In this document: piece after piece, positions 37,170-49,055 of the stretch | Layout: the number at the start of each line of letters is the position of its first letter | Numbering within the stretch: the first letter of the stretch is position 1 | Assembly: GCA_963969595.1 (NCBI GenBank) | Contig: OZ018408.1 | Span: forward strand, 16,179,823 to 16,243,822 | Source: Neckera pumila | Taxonomy: Eukaryota > Streptophyta > Bryopsida > Hypnales > Neckeraceae | Reading direction: 5' to 3' | DNA length: 64,000 nucleotides | The notes under the pieces: generated by a model | Told to the model about the DNA's origin: nothing | The model's database searches: none | What the model saw: the letters and a program-made list of their open reading frames with translations, nothing else | Translations under genes and position numbers: made by a program

Positions 37170-39749
37170 TTACTTCCGGGAGAGCACAACTACAGCATAA
37201 TTAACGCCCGGCATACTTAGATATACATTTTGAGTTCGTTTCACGTAAGCTGTGACATTATATTCAAGACGCTCCCATAACTTTTGTGCTCGAGAAGGAT
37301 CCAAATGGGCCTCCACAAGGGGATTGAAGATGGCTCTTACGAAGTTCTTTGAAAACACCCCAAGCGAGGCAGGATTTTCCCTGAAATGTTGTGCTTGGTG
37401 GCTATTTTCAGTGAACCAACGGAAATCTTGCTGGACCTCCAAATGCTTGATGCTGTAAGCCCCTGTTTTGGTGATGGCTTCTTCGATTTCATCTTTGCTT
37501 GGATGGAATATTGGCATGTTGAAAGAGTCTCTTTCTTGTGATTGTATCACTCCCTGCATGAATCGAAAAGGATTCAATTAAGTGAGCGGCCTTGTTTCCA
37601 CTAGACTAAAAAATTATTGTACTTGCACGATACTTTATAGAATGATATTGATAAATTAGTCTCATCTTATTGAAAAATCTAAACAGATTTCAAGCAACTA
37701 CCTTGTTCATCATTTCCCCAAACATTGAAAGACGATTGATGTGTATTTTCTAATTCATTCCTTAGTATGAGTCCAGAAATTTCCTCCTTTAGAGTTTCCC
37801 CAAAACCCCAAGATTTCATTTTGGGGGCGATACAGACTGTCTACGAGAGGACCACTCAATGTTGGAGTGCCAATGACGGGTGGTCCTTCAAATCAGCTGC
37901 ATGGCTCAAAAAGACCCTGCTCACCCTTCTTTTTCACTAAGACAAGGTCAGCAACGCATTTGCTGTAACTTACATAAATGATGTTAACACTAAATAATGG
38001 GCAAAATCCCAGTCTGGCTCCGCAGGATACATTACAAGACTCGCTGTACCCACCCAGTGCCCTACATCATCGCAACAACAATTTCATTGCAATTCTGACG
38101 GCTTTGGAGCAACAAATATGGCTAGTTCAATGACGAGAGACAACGATGCATGGCATCATAAAGGAACCATGGCGTCATAAAGCAACATGTGGGTCCTTTC
38201 CTTGGTCTATACAAGTTAATTTAGACCATGTTTCTTCTCGAGAATGTTGCAACGGTTAGACAATTCAGAGATCTTACCGTTTTCTTCTGGACAATTAATA
38301 TTGTTGCAACGGTCCCGTACTAGTCCGTAATACTTAATTGGAGTGCATGGTTTGAGCCCATCGATTACCTGCGCCACCAGGTCTTCCCAGGAGTCTTCGA
38401 ACAGGCCTCCGCACGGATTGGCCTTCTGGAATTCCCCTTGGGTTTGCAGATTCGGCCTTCCTGGCTCGGCCCTGCAATTGCACACCGCGAACAAAAGCCC
38501 CGCCGGCGCCAACTCGTCCGCACGATGCGTGAAGAAGTCGAGTAGGTCTTGTCTGGCCACGGCCGCATACGCTTCCGCCACCACAGGGTTGCCACCCTCG
38601 ATCCACACGCGCCCTTTGTTGTACGCGGGAGAGGTCACGTCCTGGACAGACTCGGGAATCTGCACTCATTAACACACGGAAGGATATTCAAACCATTAGC
38701 TATCTAGTGCCCTGTAATCTCCCCAGAAACTCATCTACTCACACTATTAGCTAGCAAGTGGTGTAAGTCTAAAGTCTGCATGTTACTAGAGGTTCACAAC
38801 GTCCTACCTCGAAATTGCACAAGAAATTTTCGTCGAGGGACAAAAATTAGATCCCAACAGATTCAAATGGCTCTTGTGTCTAAAGGAACTCGACCTTGCA
38901 TCTCGAACTTACTGCCATCCAGATGGATAAAAGTAAAATATGAACGAAACTCTCAATTCCGTTTAAGTGGTGCGCTTCGGTAGTAAAAAATTGTGACATA
39001 TAACTTCACACAGGTCTAATTTCAGGCCCCAAACGAGGACAGGTATGGACTTATGTTTCAGGCCGCGCTTCCTGAAACTTGCCGAAGTATTGGAATTTCG
39101 CATTGCCAAATTTAACGTAATTTAACGTATTGAAATTGATGTCCAAGAAGTTATGCATGCCTCAAAATCTGAGGATCGAATTAGTAATTTGGAATGAGAT
39201 CGATCGACTGAGTAAATTAAAGGATACCTTGGACATCCAGTGCAACGAGTACGTTGAGATAGCAATGTGTAAAGCGCCCCTGGGAAACAATCGTTCATAA
39301 AACGACCCTCCCACCGCCGCTGCCAAATAGGGTGGCTTCCCCTTGCCATCCTCTCCAGTGAGCTCCCGGAAGAGCGAGCTGAAATCGTTGGACGGAAGGT
39401 CCGAAAAGAAGTACTGAATCTCGGGAGAATCTTCTCCCTTGGCGTGGAAATTCTGAAGCAGGCTCACAGCCGCGAGACGAGCCCACGCAAGAGTGTTGGC
39501 GCCGACAGAGCAGCCGAAATCCGCCACTCGAACGACGGGTCCATCAACGCGAAGCTGAAGGATGGCGTCGACCAAATGAGAACCCGTCTCCTGTACCATG
39601 GCGCCCTGGATCTCGGAGTTTTGCGAGTAGCTAGCTTCTCCCCAGCCGGTCTCCATCCTTAAGCCACTTCGCAAACTGTCCGCTGGTACCCGCTGCTGCA
39701 GCAATTGGGAGCCCGCTTGGGAGACTGTTGCAACTTCGCCATTGCCCAT
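37170..39749 (-). CDS. SABATH family S-adenosylmethionine-dependent carboxyl methyltransferase
   Basis: Three exons join in phase 0: 39749-39228 (174 codons), 38659-38369 (97) and 37553-37170 (127 plus stop), giving 398 residues, near the family norm. Introns are 568 and 815 bp with GT...AG. SABATH enzymes transfer a methyl group from SAM to a carboxyl group (or a ring nitrogen) of small hormones and metabolites in the cytosol. The substrate and SAM-binding start GWGEASYSQNSEIQ is at residues 35-48, motif I VADFGCSVGANTLAWA at 75-90, the FSDLPSNDFSSLF stretch at 115-127, and GGSFYERLFP plus SYSLHW-like STYSLHWMSK at 147-174. The C-terminal exon has DSFNMPIFHPS. The His in SLHW is common in indole-3-acetate and gibberellin methyltransferases, but it does not fix the substrate. 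The frame is intact, so it is probably functional. Confidence 0.9.
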
Positions 39750-39904
39750 AGCTAGAAACAATACTCTGCAACCCTAAAGCGGGCAACCAAGTGTGGTCGA
39801 TCGAAGGCCGGAATAGATCGAAGTCGATCGATTATGCACAGCTCCCGAGTCCTGCAACAAGCGTATGAAATCTCTAGCTCAGTAATGAAGCTGCTGCTGG
39901 GGAA

Positions 39905-39940
39905 GTCTTGATCTGGTACATGCACGTGTTGCGTATATAT
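39905..39940 (-). promoter_or_regulatory. Possible core promoter of the SABATH gene with TATA box and G-box
   Basis: Reading on the minus strand, CATATATACGC (39941-39931) is followed by CACGTG (39928-39923), a G-box core. This is about 175 bp upstream of the ATG at 39749, a plausible distance for a TATA box and 5'UTR. It is inferred from position and motif only. Confidence 0.35.
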
Positions 39941-40210
39941 GAGTTGCTTGATTTAATTAATTAGTTTATAGCTAGCATCTGAGAGTCAATTGATAGCCCG
40001 AGGTTTGATGTTTAACTAACTACAGTAATTTGTTTCGGAAAGTGGTGGACGGACTGACGGAAGAACGTAGTTCGACAAGAATCGGCGCCGCCGTCATGAA
40101 CGTATGTCATGAATCGCTAAGTCGTCCGTCATTCAGACTGTCGTTGATCGATTGAACAGTCCTTGTGCCTCTGAGAACGTAACAGTACAGTCTGTAACCT
40201 CCAAGATAAG
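39941..40210. other. Upstream flank of the SABATH gene
   Basis: No recognisable coding sequence. Short inverted words such as GTCATGAACGTATGTCATGA occur near 40093-40112. Confidence 0.35.
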
Positions 40211-40212
40211 TA

Positions 40213-40551
40213 CACAAAATAGTGAAATTAGGTTGCCCCACACTATAGTTGACCCGGCATGTCTGAAAGTGTTAGATATGAGAAATTAGTGTGGGACAAT
40301 CTAATTTCACTATTTTGTGTACACCAAATAGTGCAATTAGGTTGCCCTACACTAATTTCTCATATCTTACACTTTTACTATTGTAAAAAAGATTTTCATC
40401 ACTAATTATTGCAAAAAATATATATTTAAAAGGCCTTGCAACCACTACAAGCTGCCGAAAAATAAATCAACAACCTTCAAGTTGTAAACCATGTGAAATT
40501 CAAGCATGGTCAACATGTAGTCTAGGGCAACCTAATTGCACAATTCAGTGT
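40213..40551. mobile_element. Two head-to-tail TA-flanked MITEs of the CACAAAATAG family sharing one TA
   Basis: The first unit, 40213-40319, starts CACAAAATAGTGAAATTAGG and ends with its complement. It is little more than two arms. TA at 40320-40321 is followed at once by a second unit, 40322-40551, starting CACCAAATAGTGCAATTAGG and ending with an inverted partner next to TA. TA also precedes the first unit (40211-40212). Ends and TA duplication suggest a Tc1/mariner-type (Stowaway-like) origin. Non-coding. Confidence 0.75.
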
Positions 40552-43202
40552 AGTTTGATTACAAAGCATATGGTAGAACCACCCATAGTCAACCACTTAA
40601 GTAATCCCGTACATGTTCTGGAGCAGTAGAAGCCAATGTGAATTTTGAGACATGTAGAAAGATAGAATTGATGGGCATTGTCATTTCTGGTGATTATTTT
40701 TCCTCAAATTCAATGTACTATGAATTTTGGAAGCCAAAAGTTGGCCTAAACCCATATCCAATCTATAGACTGTGTCAATTCCGATCATTCAAGAACTACT
40801 TTCTTGCTCACTACTGACTTTATTAGGCCCAACCTTGAAAATGGAAAAAAAACATTCCAAGCTTTGGTTGGAAATTTGTGCCAACCTTGCTTGGAAATAA
40901 GTGCACCCTCAGGTTGGGTATGGCTCTTTAGTCAGGAATGGACGGTCATGGCAAGTAGATTGAGATATTTGATTGAGATTTTTTACCTTAGACAAGGTGA
41001 GTGATGTACCTTGCTGTGACTCATTCTACTTTTTAGAAATATCTTTCTTTGTGACAAGTGGTTGATTTTCAAACACTAAGATGAGTTTTAAAACTACAAT
41101 TTTTCACTTGAAAATTCCATTGTAGGAAATCACAAGTAGTCGATTTCAACTAGCTTTGGAGTTGAGAGGATCAACATTACTACATACAATCATATATGCT
41201 CCTAGTGATTGTTGCTTGCATACATAGACTAGAAGTTTGGTGAGAAAAAATTGATGTTTGTTTAAGATATTGTGTATGTAATGTTGCTAGGAAATTTGTG
41301 TAGTACTAGATGGTGGTACATGTACCACTTTGTTGCAAAGTAGTTGCTAGTGAGCAAGACATAATGCAAAATTCTTGTTATAGTAGGCTTCTACTGTTAT
41401 ACTATAATACTATATAGCTTTCTAATGATACCCTATTTGACAGCATTTGTTCACATTCTTTTAATACATGAGCTTTGCCTTGAACATGTATGAAAAAAAT
41501 TGCAAAATATATTAAAGCCACATAGAGGAAAATTCAACCTACAAAGTGTGAGTCTTTGTTTACTAAAAGATGTGAACAACAATGTTTCCTAAATACATGT
41601 GCAATTAGGTCGTAAAAAATCATTATAAATGTTTTTCAATTAATTATTATGTAAAACCATGAAAAATAAACAAAATAATTCACCAAAAATAGAGACCTAT
41701 TTTTGGGTATTTAATTTTCATTTTTTAGTTAAAGTTCCATAAAGCAATACATTTAATAGGATAGATTGATAGAATATTCTTAACATGGTGTTAAAAAGGA
41801 AAAATTTGAAGGGCTTCATAGTGGAGTTGCAAGACTTTTTGGAGGGCAATAGTACAAAACACCCACTAGCAGCTTATGATTGAGTACCCTGATGGTGTGA
41901 AAACGGTTGACGTGGGATTATAGGATGGCATTCCCACCAAGCCACTATGCACATTTTTTTCACAATGGAATTTCATTATTTATGAGCGGATGGAGACTAG
42001 AAAGTCTTAGTAATATGCTTTTATTATTTTTATTGGAACTCGACTTTTGTTTTTATATTGTATTTTTCTTTGACTTGAGAATTTATTGATCAATGGAGTC
42101 AAATTTAGCATTTTCGATGTATTGAAACTATTCGAATTCAAAATTTTAATCTATTGATACATTGGAGGTGTAGAATAAGAAATACAAGGGGTGGGAATTG
42201 ATAATGAATTTATTCAACTTTAAAAAGTTGCACAAGAAACAAAGTGAATTTATGGATCGTTGCAGGAAAGGGCTTTCGTTTTTTGAAGCATTTTGCATAG
42301 TATTCGTTTTTTCTTTCAGGAGTACTTTATAATTAGAAAAATAATTTTAAAAAATGTAAAAAAGTACGTTTAATGTATGCACCTTTAAAAAAAGGTACCC
42401 TAGGAAGGAAATGCATAGAAAAACTCTCTAAATAGAAGAACTAGAAAACTACAAAATCTCACAAAAATAGGTATCACCACTGCAAATTCACATTTTAATT
42501 TGTAAAAAATGTAAATTTAAATGTAAAAATTGGCCATTTGAAAAGAGTTCATAGTGATGAGATTTCTTCAAAGATTGATCTCAAAACCATCTTCATTGTT
42601 CAAAAATTGCGTGCAATGGGAGTACTGCTTGCACTCATGTGGAGGACACAGAATAATATATTTTTAAATTTTTTTGGTAGGAATATGCTTTCCTACTATG
42701 CAAATAGACATGAAAATTTCATCTCTAGATCATTAAATATGGAGACTCCTAATGTAATAAAAACACCTAAACCTTAAAGTGTGACTAATTAACAAAAATG
42801 ATTTTTAAATATAAATGTTTTTTTTAATTTTTAGAAAATAAAAAATATGATTACCATAAAGTTTGACATCTCCAATAAAAATTTCATGTTCATTGTACTT
42901 TTGCTTCAAAAGTTATAGCGGATGACAAGAGAGTATGATCAATGTCATGAGAAATAAGACCGATCTTTTATGCAATCATCCTTATATCCCAGTAGATTAA
43001 TTGCAACCAATGTGTTTTTTTTAGGCATTTAAATGCCTAAAAGCACCAAAATAAATTCGGGAGCACCAAGCCTTAATCCCTATAGTTCTTTTATGTTTAG
43101 AGGCCCAAATTGCTTCAAAACACCAATTTTCAAAGCAAGGCTAAAATCTTCATCTATATTTGGTTTTTAACAAATCCAACCATAGGATCATTTAGTTAAC
43201 TA
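40552..43202. other. AT-rich intergenic sequence with decayed repeats
   Basis: No gene seen. 42530-42990 is a relative of 33850-34310 and of the palindromic family at 45386 (ending GCAATCATCC-type). Confidence 0.45.
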
Positions 43203-43442
43203 TACAAAATAGTGAAATTAGGTTGCCTTGTCAATTAGGTTGCTTTACCTCAAATAAACTACCTCATGAACTAAATGCTTGTCCACATGGAGGCGCATGC
43301 AACTCTCTGAAATAGGCCTTAAACTAGTGAACTAATCTATAGCATACAGATGGCTATAGACATTGTACAGTAATAGTGAATATTTTTATAGTGTGGTCTG
43401 ACGAGAAATTAGTGTGGGGCAACCTAATTTCACTATTTTATG
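43203..43442. mobile_element. TA-flanked MITE, CACAAAATAG family
   Basis: TACAAAATAGTGAAATTAGG at the left and CCTAATTTCACTATTTTATG at the right, with TA at 43201-43202 and 43443-43444. The sub-terminal GAGAAATTAGTGTGGGGC is shared with the other copies. 240 bp. Confidence 0.8.
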
Positions 43443-43532
43443 TAGTTAGAGTATATTCTCCTAAAATTTGATATTATTTAATTAAACAACACAATTATTC
43501 ATAACAAACCCATAACACCCACTATCTACACA

Positions 43533-43815
43533 CATTAGATGACATTTGAGGCCTCTAAGAGACTGCAAGTTATCTAGCATTCCCAGATTGCAAGAACACA
43601 TGATAACTGCTAGCTGATGAGGCTGAAATTGTGCCACGTCATTTTTTCGATTCAAAAAAAATAAAAAATAAAAAAATAGCTTAAAATGATATTAGGCAGA
43701 TTTTCTTTTTCTTTTTCTTTTGGTGAAATTTTTTTTTTGACAATTTGTATCAACTGTTCACAAAATCGGGCCAGATTGGGAACGGCCCTCTAATGCCCTC
43801 CAATGTCATCTAATG
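43533..43815. mobile_element. MITE with CATTAGATGACATTTGAGG inverted ends
   Basis: CATTAGATGACATTTGAGG is mirrored by CCTCCAATGTCATCTAATG. The interior, with TGCCACGTCA and A-rich runs, is related in inverted orientation to 11775-12051. 283 bp, non-coding. Confidence 0.7.
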
Positions 43816-44048
43816 TGAATCCAATGTCACTTCCAATGCGGCTAACATAATCACACACATACCAACAAGAATTTAATCAGTCATTTAAGCAAGACACTCA
43901 CACACATTGCAATATTATCCAAGTTGTCAAACATTTCAGTATATACACATGCAATTGGAATTGACATGCATTTGGAATTTACAAGTCAATTTTATGTGCA
44001 AACAATATAGTTTGGAATTTCTCCACATTCAACTAATCAGAAAATATA

Positions 44049-44456
44049 AGGTAGGATGCTCTAAAAGCAACCGGCTTCTTCAAATCAACTCTACAAAATG
44101 GTACTGAATAGATATGAGTTGATCTTTAAATGGACCACTTTAGTCATTGATTGAACCTCCAAAAAAGTATTCTTTATTGCAAGAGTCAATCATTGACCTT
44201 GATTTCCTCAAATCACCTTAGAAGTTGTAAGTGGACGCATTTTGGGAGACCTAGGGTCACAAATAGGTTTCTACAACAAAAAATTTAGAAAATTCATAAC
44301 TAGTACAAAAATGCTTCAAAAATATGAAACCACTTGGGTTACGTTCTTCATCCATTTTTTTTTCTCTGAAATATGTATAAAAAATATTTCTAATCATGCA
44401 AACCTACAAAAAGGACGAACCAGATCTTAAGTGGTCGCTTTTAGAGCATCATACCT
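44049..44456. mobile_element. MITE with AGGTAGGATGCTCTAAAAGC ends, TA-flanked
   Basis: AGGTAGGATGCTCTAAAAGC at the left is mirrored by GCTTTTAGAGCATCATACCT at the right. TA lies at 44047-44048 and 44457-44458. Its right TA is part of the TTAA into which transposon copy B inserted. Confidence 0.75.
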
Positions 44457-45383
44457 TAACCCCTAAAGGACCAACATGTGTTTTTTGGCCATATAGAAAT
44501 TTTGGGCAGGTATGTGTGACCAGAGATATCCATATTTGAGGCTGAAATTTTAATAGAAGGTGGGGAAAAGGAATATCTTCATGTGTACCAAGTTTCATGA
44601 CATTTTGAAATACAAGTCAAAAGTTGTGACCTAATATGTTACTTTTTTTTGTAACTGGGCAATTTGGGTACATAAAAAAAATCATTTTTTCCAGAATTTT
44701 TTTTTTGAAATTATTTCTCTACATTTATATATACTTAAAAAGCTTTGAGTCATTCCATTTCAATCAATGAGTCAAAAGTTATGAGGGTTTTTGGTTTGCG
44801 GGCAATTATGGATTGCCTACTCTAAAAAAACTTTAAAGTCGTTTATTTAACTCAATTTTCAATATTTTTGGAAAAAAATAAAATCCTAGGATGTAGATTG
44901 ATTATTACAACATTACAACCATTGAGATTGGCATTTTTAAATTCCATGATTAAATTTTTAACAATTTAGTATTTTGAATCATTTTCTACTTCTTTCTACT
45001 TACTATTTTTTTCCTATATGTTGTACAATTCCAAATGATGTGAAATTTTTCAAGCATATAGACAACTTGTATAGGAAACTGAATTCCAATAAGCACCACC
45101 TTTATTGTCATTTTTTCATTGAAAAGTGAGCTTGCAGAGTGCAGCTGCCCGGTTTTTTGCAGGATTGAAAAAATAGTTTTCAAGACTTTGAATGCTTATA
45201 TCTTATGATCCACATGGTGGAATTTTCTGAAATTTTTACCACATGTTTTCAAAATATCATACTACAAGATCCTACGGTTACATGTGTCAAAAAAAAAAAT
45301 TCCAAAAATTTGGTAGTTGTATTAGAAATGGCAATTTTGGAGCGTTTTTGGTGATTACATAGTCATGAAACTTTAGGGATTAA
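44456..45383. mobile_element. TTAA-flanked DNA transposon (copy B), complete
   Basis: TTAA (44456-44459) then CCCCTAAAGGACCAACATG, and at the right CATGAAACTTTAGGGA then TTAA (45380-45383). It is the inverse of copy A and of similar length. No transposase. It lies exactly between the AGGTAGG MITE and the palindromic element at 45386. Confidence 0.85.
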
Positions 45384-45385
45384 TA

Positions 45386-46170
45386 GGGTGATTGCAAGAA
45401 ACACTTATTGCAATTTGACTTTGGAACGCTACAATTTTTGAATTATGAATCCAAGGCTAAAAACAAAAAGTCTATTTCTAAATATTTTGGTGAATTTGCC
45501 TCCTTTGTTTTCAAAAAAATTCAAAATCATTTTACATTTAAAAGTCAATTTTGTTAATTTGTCACACTTTGGTGTTTAGTTTTTTTTTAAACTATTGAGC
45601 GGTGTAAATGAATTGGATCTTCAATTGAAATTTCTGTGGTATATTTCTATAGTAGTTAAATATGTTTCTACCAAAGGGCGTCTAAAAATACATTATTTTA
45701 TGTCCTCCACATTTGTGCAAATAAGCCACCTTTGCATGCGCACTTCTAAAACATTAGAGATGGATTTGACCTAATTTTTTTGGTCAATGTCATCACCAAG
45801 AAGTCCTTCCAAATGACCAATTTTTTGTTCTTTTGAAAATTCTTTTTCCTATTTTCTACAAATAAAAATGTCAAAGTATGTATTTCTAAAAACATATTTG
45901 ACTACTATAGAAATATATTACAAACATTTCAGTTGAAAATCATTCATTTAGTTAAAAAAAGGCCTAAACGTCAAAGCATGACAAATTAACAAAATTGACT
46001 TTTCAGCATAAAATGGCTTTTAAAAGATTCTAAAAAATAAGGGATACAAATTTCACCAAAATATCTAGAATTTTTTTTTTTCATTTTTGACATAAGATTC
46101 ATAATTCAAAAGTTATAGCATTCCAAAATCAAAACGCAACAAAACTGATAGGTGTTTCTTGCAATCACCC
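45386..46170. mobile_element. Long palindromic foldback transposon, GGGTGATTGCAAGAAACAC ends
   Basis: The two halves are inverted copies of each other for most of the 785 bp. GGGTGATTGCAAGAAACAC and GAATTATGAATC on the left recur inverted at 46075-46170, and inner pairs such as TTAATTTGTCACACTTTG / CAAAGCATGACAAATTAA also match. AATA flanks both ends. No coding capacity. Such structures often produce hairpin transcripts, but nothing here shows transcription. Confidence 0.75.
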
Positions 46171-46805
46171 AATAAAGTTCCATTATTTCTCCATCTTCAT
46201 TCACTGTTTCCCCACTACATGCAATTTTCATCCAATTAGCTTTGTACGCTGGATTACTAAAGGTAGGTTCACACCTAGCTTTTTGTAGGAGCGTACAGTA
46301 GAAATAAAGAGCGTTCTGAGAAAAAATTGAAGCTGTTTTCACACTGACGGTGACAGCGAAGCTAACTTGCAGTAGTTTCGGGAAGTGACAGCGGTGGTGG
46401 CATTCCCATCGGGGGGGGGGGGTCAGATCGGAAGTGCTTCTGGCGTAATGACAGAGACGTTGCTGGGTTCCCACCACTTCCTTCCTGGGGTTTCAAATTT
46501 TAGGTGTGCCCGCATCTTCTTCGCTGAGTTTTTGTCCGGTTTTCCGGAGGGAGGAAGAGCGCGGTCGTTCTCTTTTGTCTTTCGCCGAGTGTGCTGAAGG
46601 TGGTCATGCGCTCTGATTCCAGGTCTTTGTCTTCACTCTTCACTCTTCTTCTCTTTTGTTGGTCGCTCACCATTGCGGTTGAAGCTGGATAAGCAGTTTT
46701 AGCTTTGACGTTGGCGTCATCTTTGTTTGTCGATCAATTGTGGTGGTATTGACGGTGGTCGCTTGTAAGTCCTGACGTTGTTCATCTCTCAATCGGAAGG
46801 GAGCT

Positions 46806-46960
46806 GCGATTGGAAGAAGGAGCGCCCAATTTTTCCGCCTCTCCGCGATTGGAAGAAGGAGCACCCGATTGTTCTGCCTCTCCGCGATTGCAAGAAGGAG
46901 CGCCCAATTGTTGCACCTGTCGATCGGAAGGGAACTGCGACTGTAGGAAGGAGCGCTCGA
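46806..46960. repeat. 39-bp tandem repeat, three to four units, in the Harbinger 5' region
   Basis: GCGATTGGAAGAAGGAGC starts at 46806, 46845 and, with one change, 46884. A fourth degenerate unit (GCGACTGTAGGAAGGAGC) follows at about 46936. It lies upstream of the transposase ATG and may be untranslated leader or promoter DNA. Confidence 0.8.
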
Positions 46961-47316
46961 TTTGTATGATGCAGGTAAGCTTCTTCTCAATGTCTCTCTT
47001 TCCGGGGTTTTCCCCTCTGCATTACTTCTGGCAAGCACGACCCTGCTTCAGCTGTGTCAGAGTCAGTCGCAGTCGCGGTCGATGGAGAGAAATCAGCTTC
47101 CTCCACTCTTCATGCTGTCATCAAACTTTGATGTGGGGTTCTTCTCAGCAGTCGTTCCCTTGACTGCAGACGTCGATTTCTTCAATTTTTGCTGTGCATA
47201 CCTCTGTTGTTGCATGCAGTCCACTGGTTCCTTTCATCCCGGATGATCCGAGTAGGGTTTTTCACTTCCTTCTACGCCTTTCTTATGGCTGCAGAGAACT
47301 TTCTGTCTGCCGCGCG

Positions 47317-48663
47317 ATGGATGACTTCAACATGCCTTGGAACGTGGTCACCTTCGCCTCTTGGGTTCTTGCGCTGATCTTGGATGCAAATATGGCGTTG
47401 GAGTTGCCACCTACGTTGGAGACCAATGAAGCTTTGGAGGGCGGGATGTCGGACTTCTTCGATGCACCAGCACCGCTGCTCATCGATCCATACCTCCTTA
47501 TGTCCAATACGTTGCACAACTTCAAGCTTGCTAATCCGCCCCCTCTCTTGAGTGCTAATGTTGCTTTTTGGGTGAAGCCACGTTCTACCACTTGGTTTTC
47601 GAGGTTTCTCTTGACGAAGTATGACAATACTCGGTGGGTGACAATGTTTCGCTAGACCAAACCCGCTGTTTTTGCTTTGGCTGACCTGCTCAAGTCACAT
47701 GTTCAGAGATGGAATACAAACTACCGCCTAGCAATCCCCGTGCTTGTCCGTGTAGCATGTACTCTCTTCAAGTTGATGGAGGGAGCGAACTTGAATGTAT
47801 GTAGCGAATTCTTCGCTATTGGTCTGAGTACAGTTTGTAAAGTCATGCGAGAGGTCGTCATAGCCATAAACGAGACTTTGAAACACGAGATTTCTTGGCC
47901 TCGAGGACAAAGACTGAGAGACACTCAAGCTAAATTCTCTTCTCTATGCTCTCTTCCTGCTGTAGTAGGAGCCATAGATGGAATGCACGTTTCCATTTCC
48001 AAACTTGATTTCTGTCCTACTGACTACTTCTACTTTAAATCTAGAGGGTATAGTATGAATTGCCAAGCTGTAGTGGACAACAAAAAGCGTTTCCTAGATC
48101 TGTATGTAGGCATGCCTGGCTCTACCAACGACAGTCGAATGTTGCGTCGATCTTCACTACATCACTTGGCAACACATGGTAATCTGTTTGATGACACTTT
48201 TTTTGTGAGTGGGCACTCACCGTACTTGTTGGGTGATCTTGGATATCCACTGCTCCCTTGGTTAATGGTCCCCCACCGAGGAGGGTCTCAATTGTCCGTG
48301 TCTGAGACTATTTTCAACAAAAAACTACAAAAAGGGCGTTGTGTTGTAGAGAATGCGTTCGGAATTCTGAAACAAACATTCCGGGAGCTGCTGAGGAAAA
48401 GTGACTTACAGCTGCCCTTCCTTCCCGACGTCATTGTGTGCTGTGCCATTCTCCATAATGTTCTTCTTTGACAGTCACATGAGGAGGTTGAGGATCTGCT
48501 GCACATCTTGCGTGATGAGGGCTTGGACGCCGAGATTGAGGAGGATGCTGAAAGAGCTCCAGAGCCTGGGATTTACATGAACGAGGACATGGTGACAACA
48601 CTTGGCACTGAAAAACGTCAAGACCTTGGAGTGTACCTCACCACACGCAGGCGAGCTGTGTAG
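47317..48663 (+). pseudogene. PIF/Harbinger transposase (DDE_Tnp_4 nuclease), two nonsense codons
   Basis: A single frame runs from the ATG at 47317 to the stop at 48663 (449 codons), interrupted by TAG at 47653-47655 and TGA at 48469-48471, with no frameshift. The nuclease cuts and joins transposon ends using three acidic residues. They are visible in GAIDGMHV, in the GDLGYPLLPW region (preceded by PGSTNDSRM), and in VVENAFGILK. A helix-turn-helix-like segment, FFAIGLSTVCKVMREVV, lies before the core. The C-terminal part after the second stop is acidic. The length is that of intact HARBI1-like plant transposases. As it stands the main open segment (47656-48468) holds the whole triad but lacks both termini. 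Confidence 0.88.
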
Positions 48664-49055
48664 GTTCAAGGGTGAGTGCCTTCTTCCACTGTGTTGCTGG
48701 CTTCGTTCTTTTTTATGATCACTTTTGTACTTCTTGGATTTCAGTTTGCACTCATGCTGTATTTAAAGGAGACACACTTTATTTATGTGCTTTACAAAGT
48801 TTTTCACCGTCTGCAGGATACAAAAAAAACTGTTGTTGGAGGTGCTGCCTCGCTGCCACTACTTGCTGAGTACTTGTATGTAGATTTGTACAGGCACTAC
48901 TATTGTCACTGGAGTCTACTACCAGTGAATTGAGGTGCAGTAATAGTCTAAGTTTTTTGGGTGTCCGAATACTATGTACAGTTCTTTTAATATTAGCTGC
49001 AGACTTGGTGTAGGTATGTTGAGTGTCCTATACAGCTTGTGCTCAAATTCTACCA

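Noticed and set aside
47194..47316. In-frame codons upstream of the transposase ATG at 47317
   Set aside because: The upstream stretch has no similarity to transposase N-termini; the ATG at 47317 precedes an acidic, family-like start.
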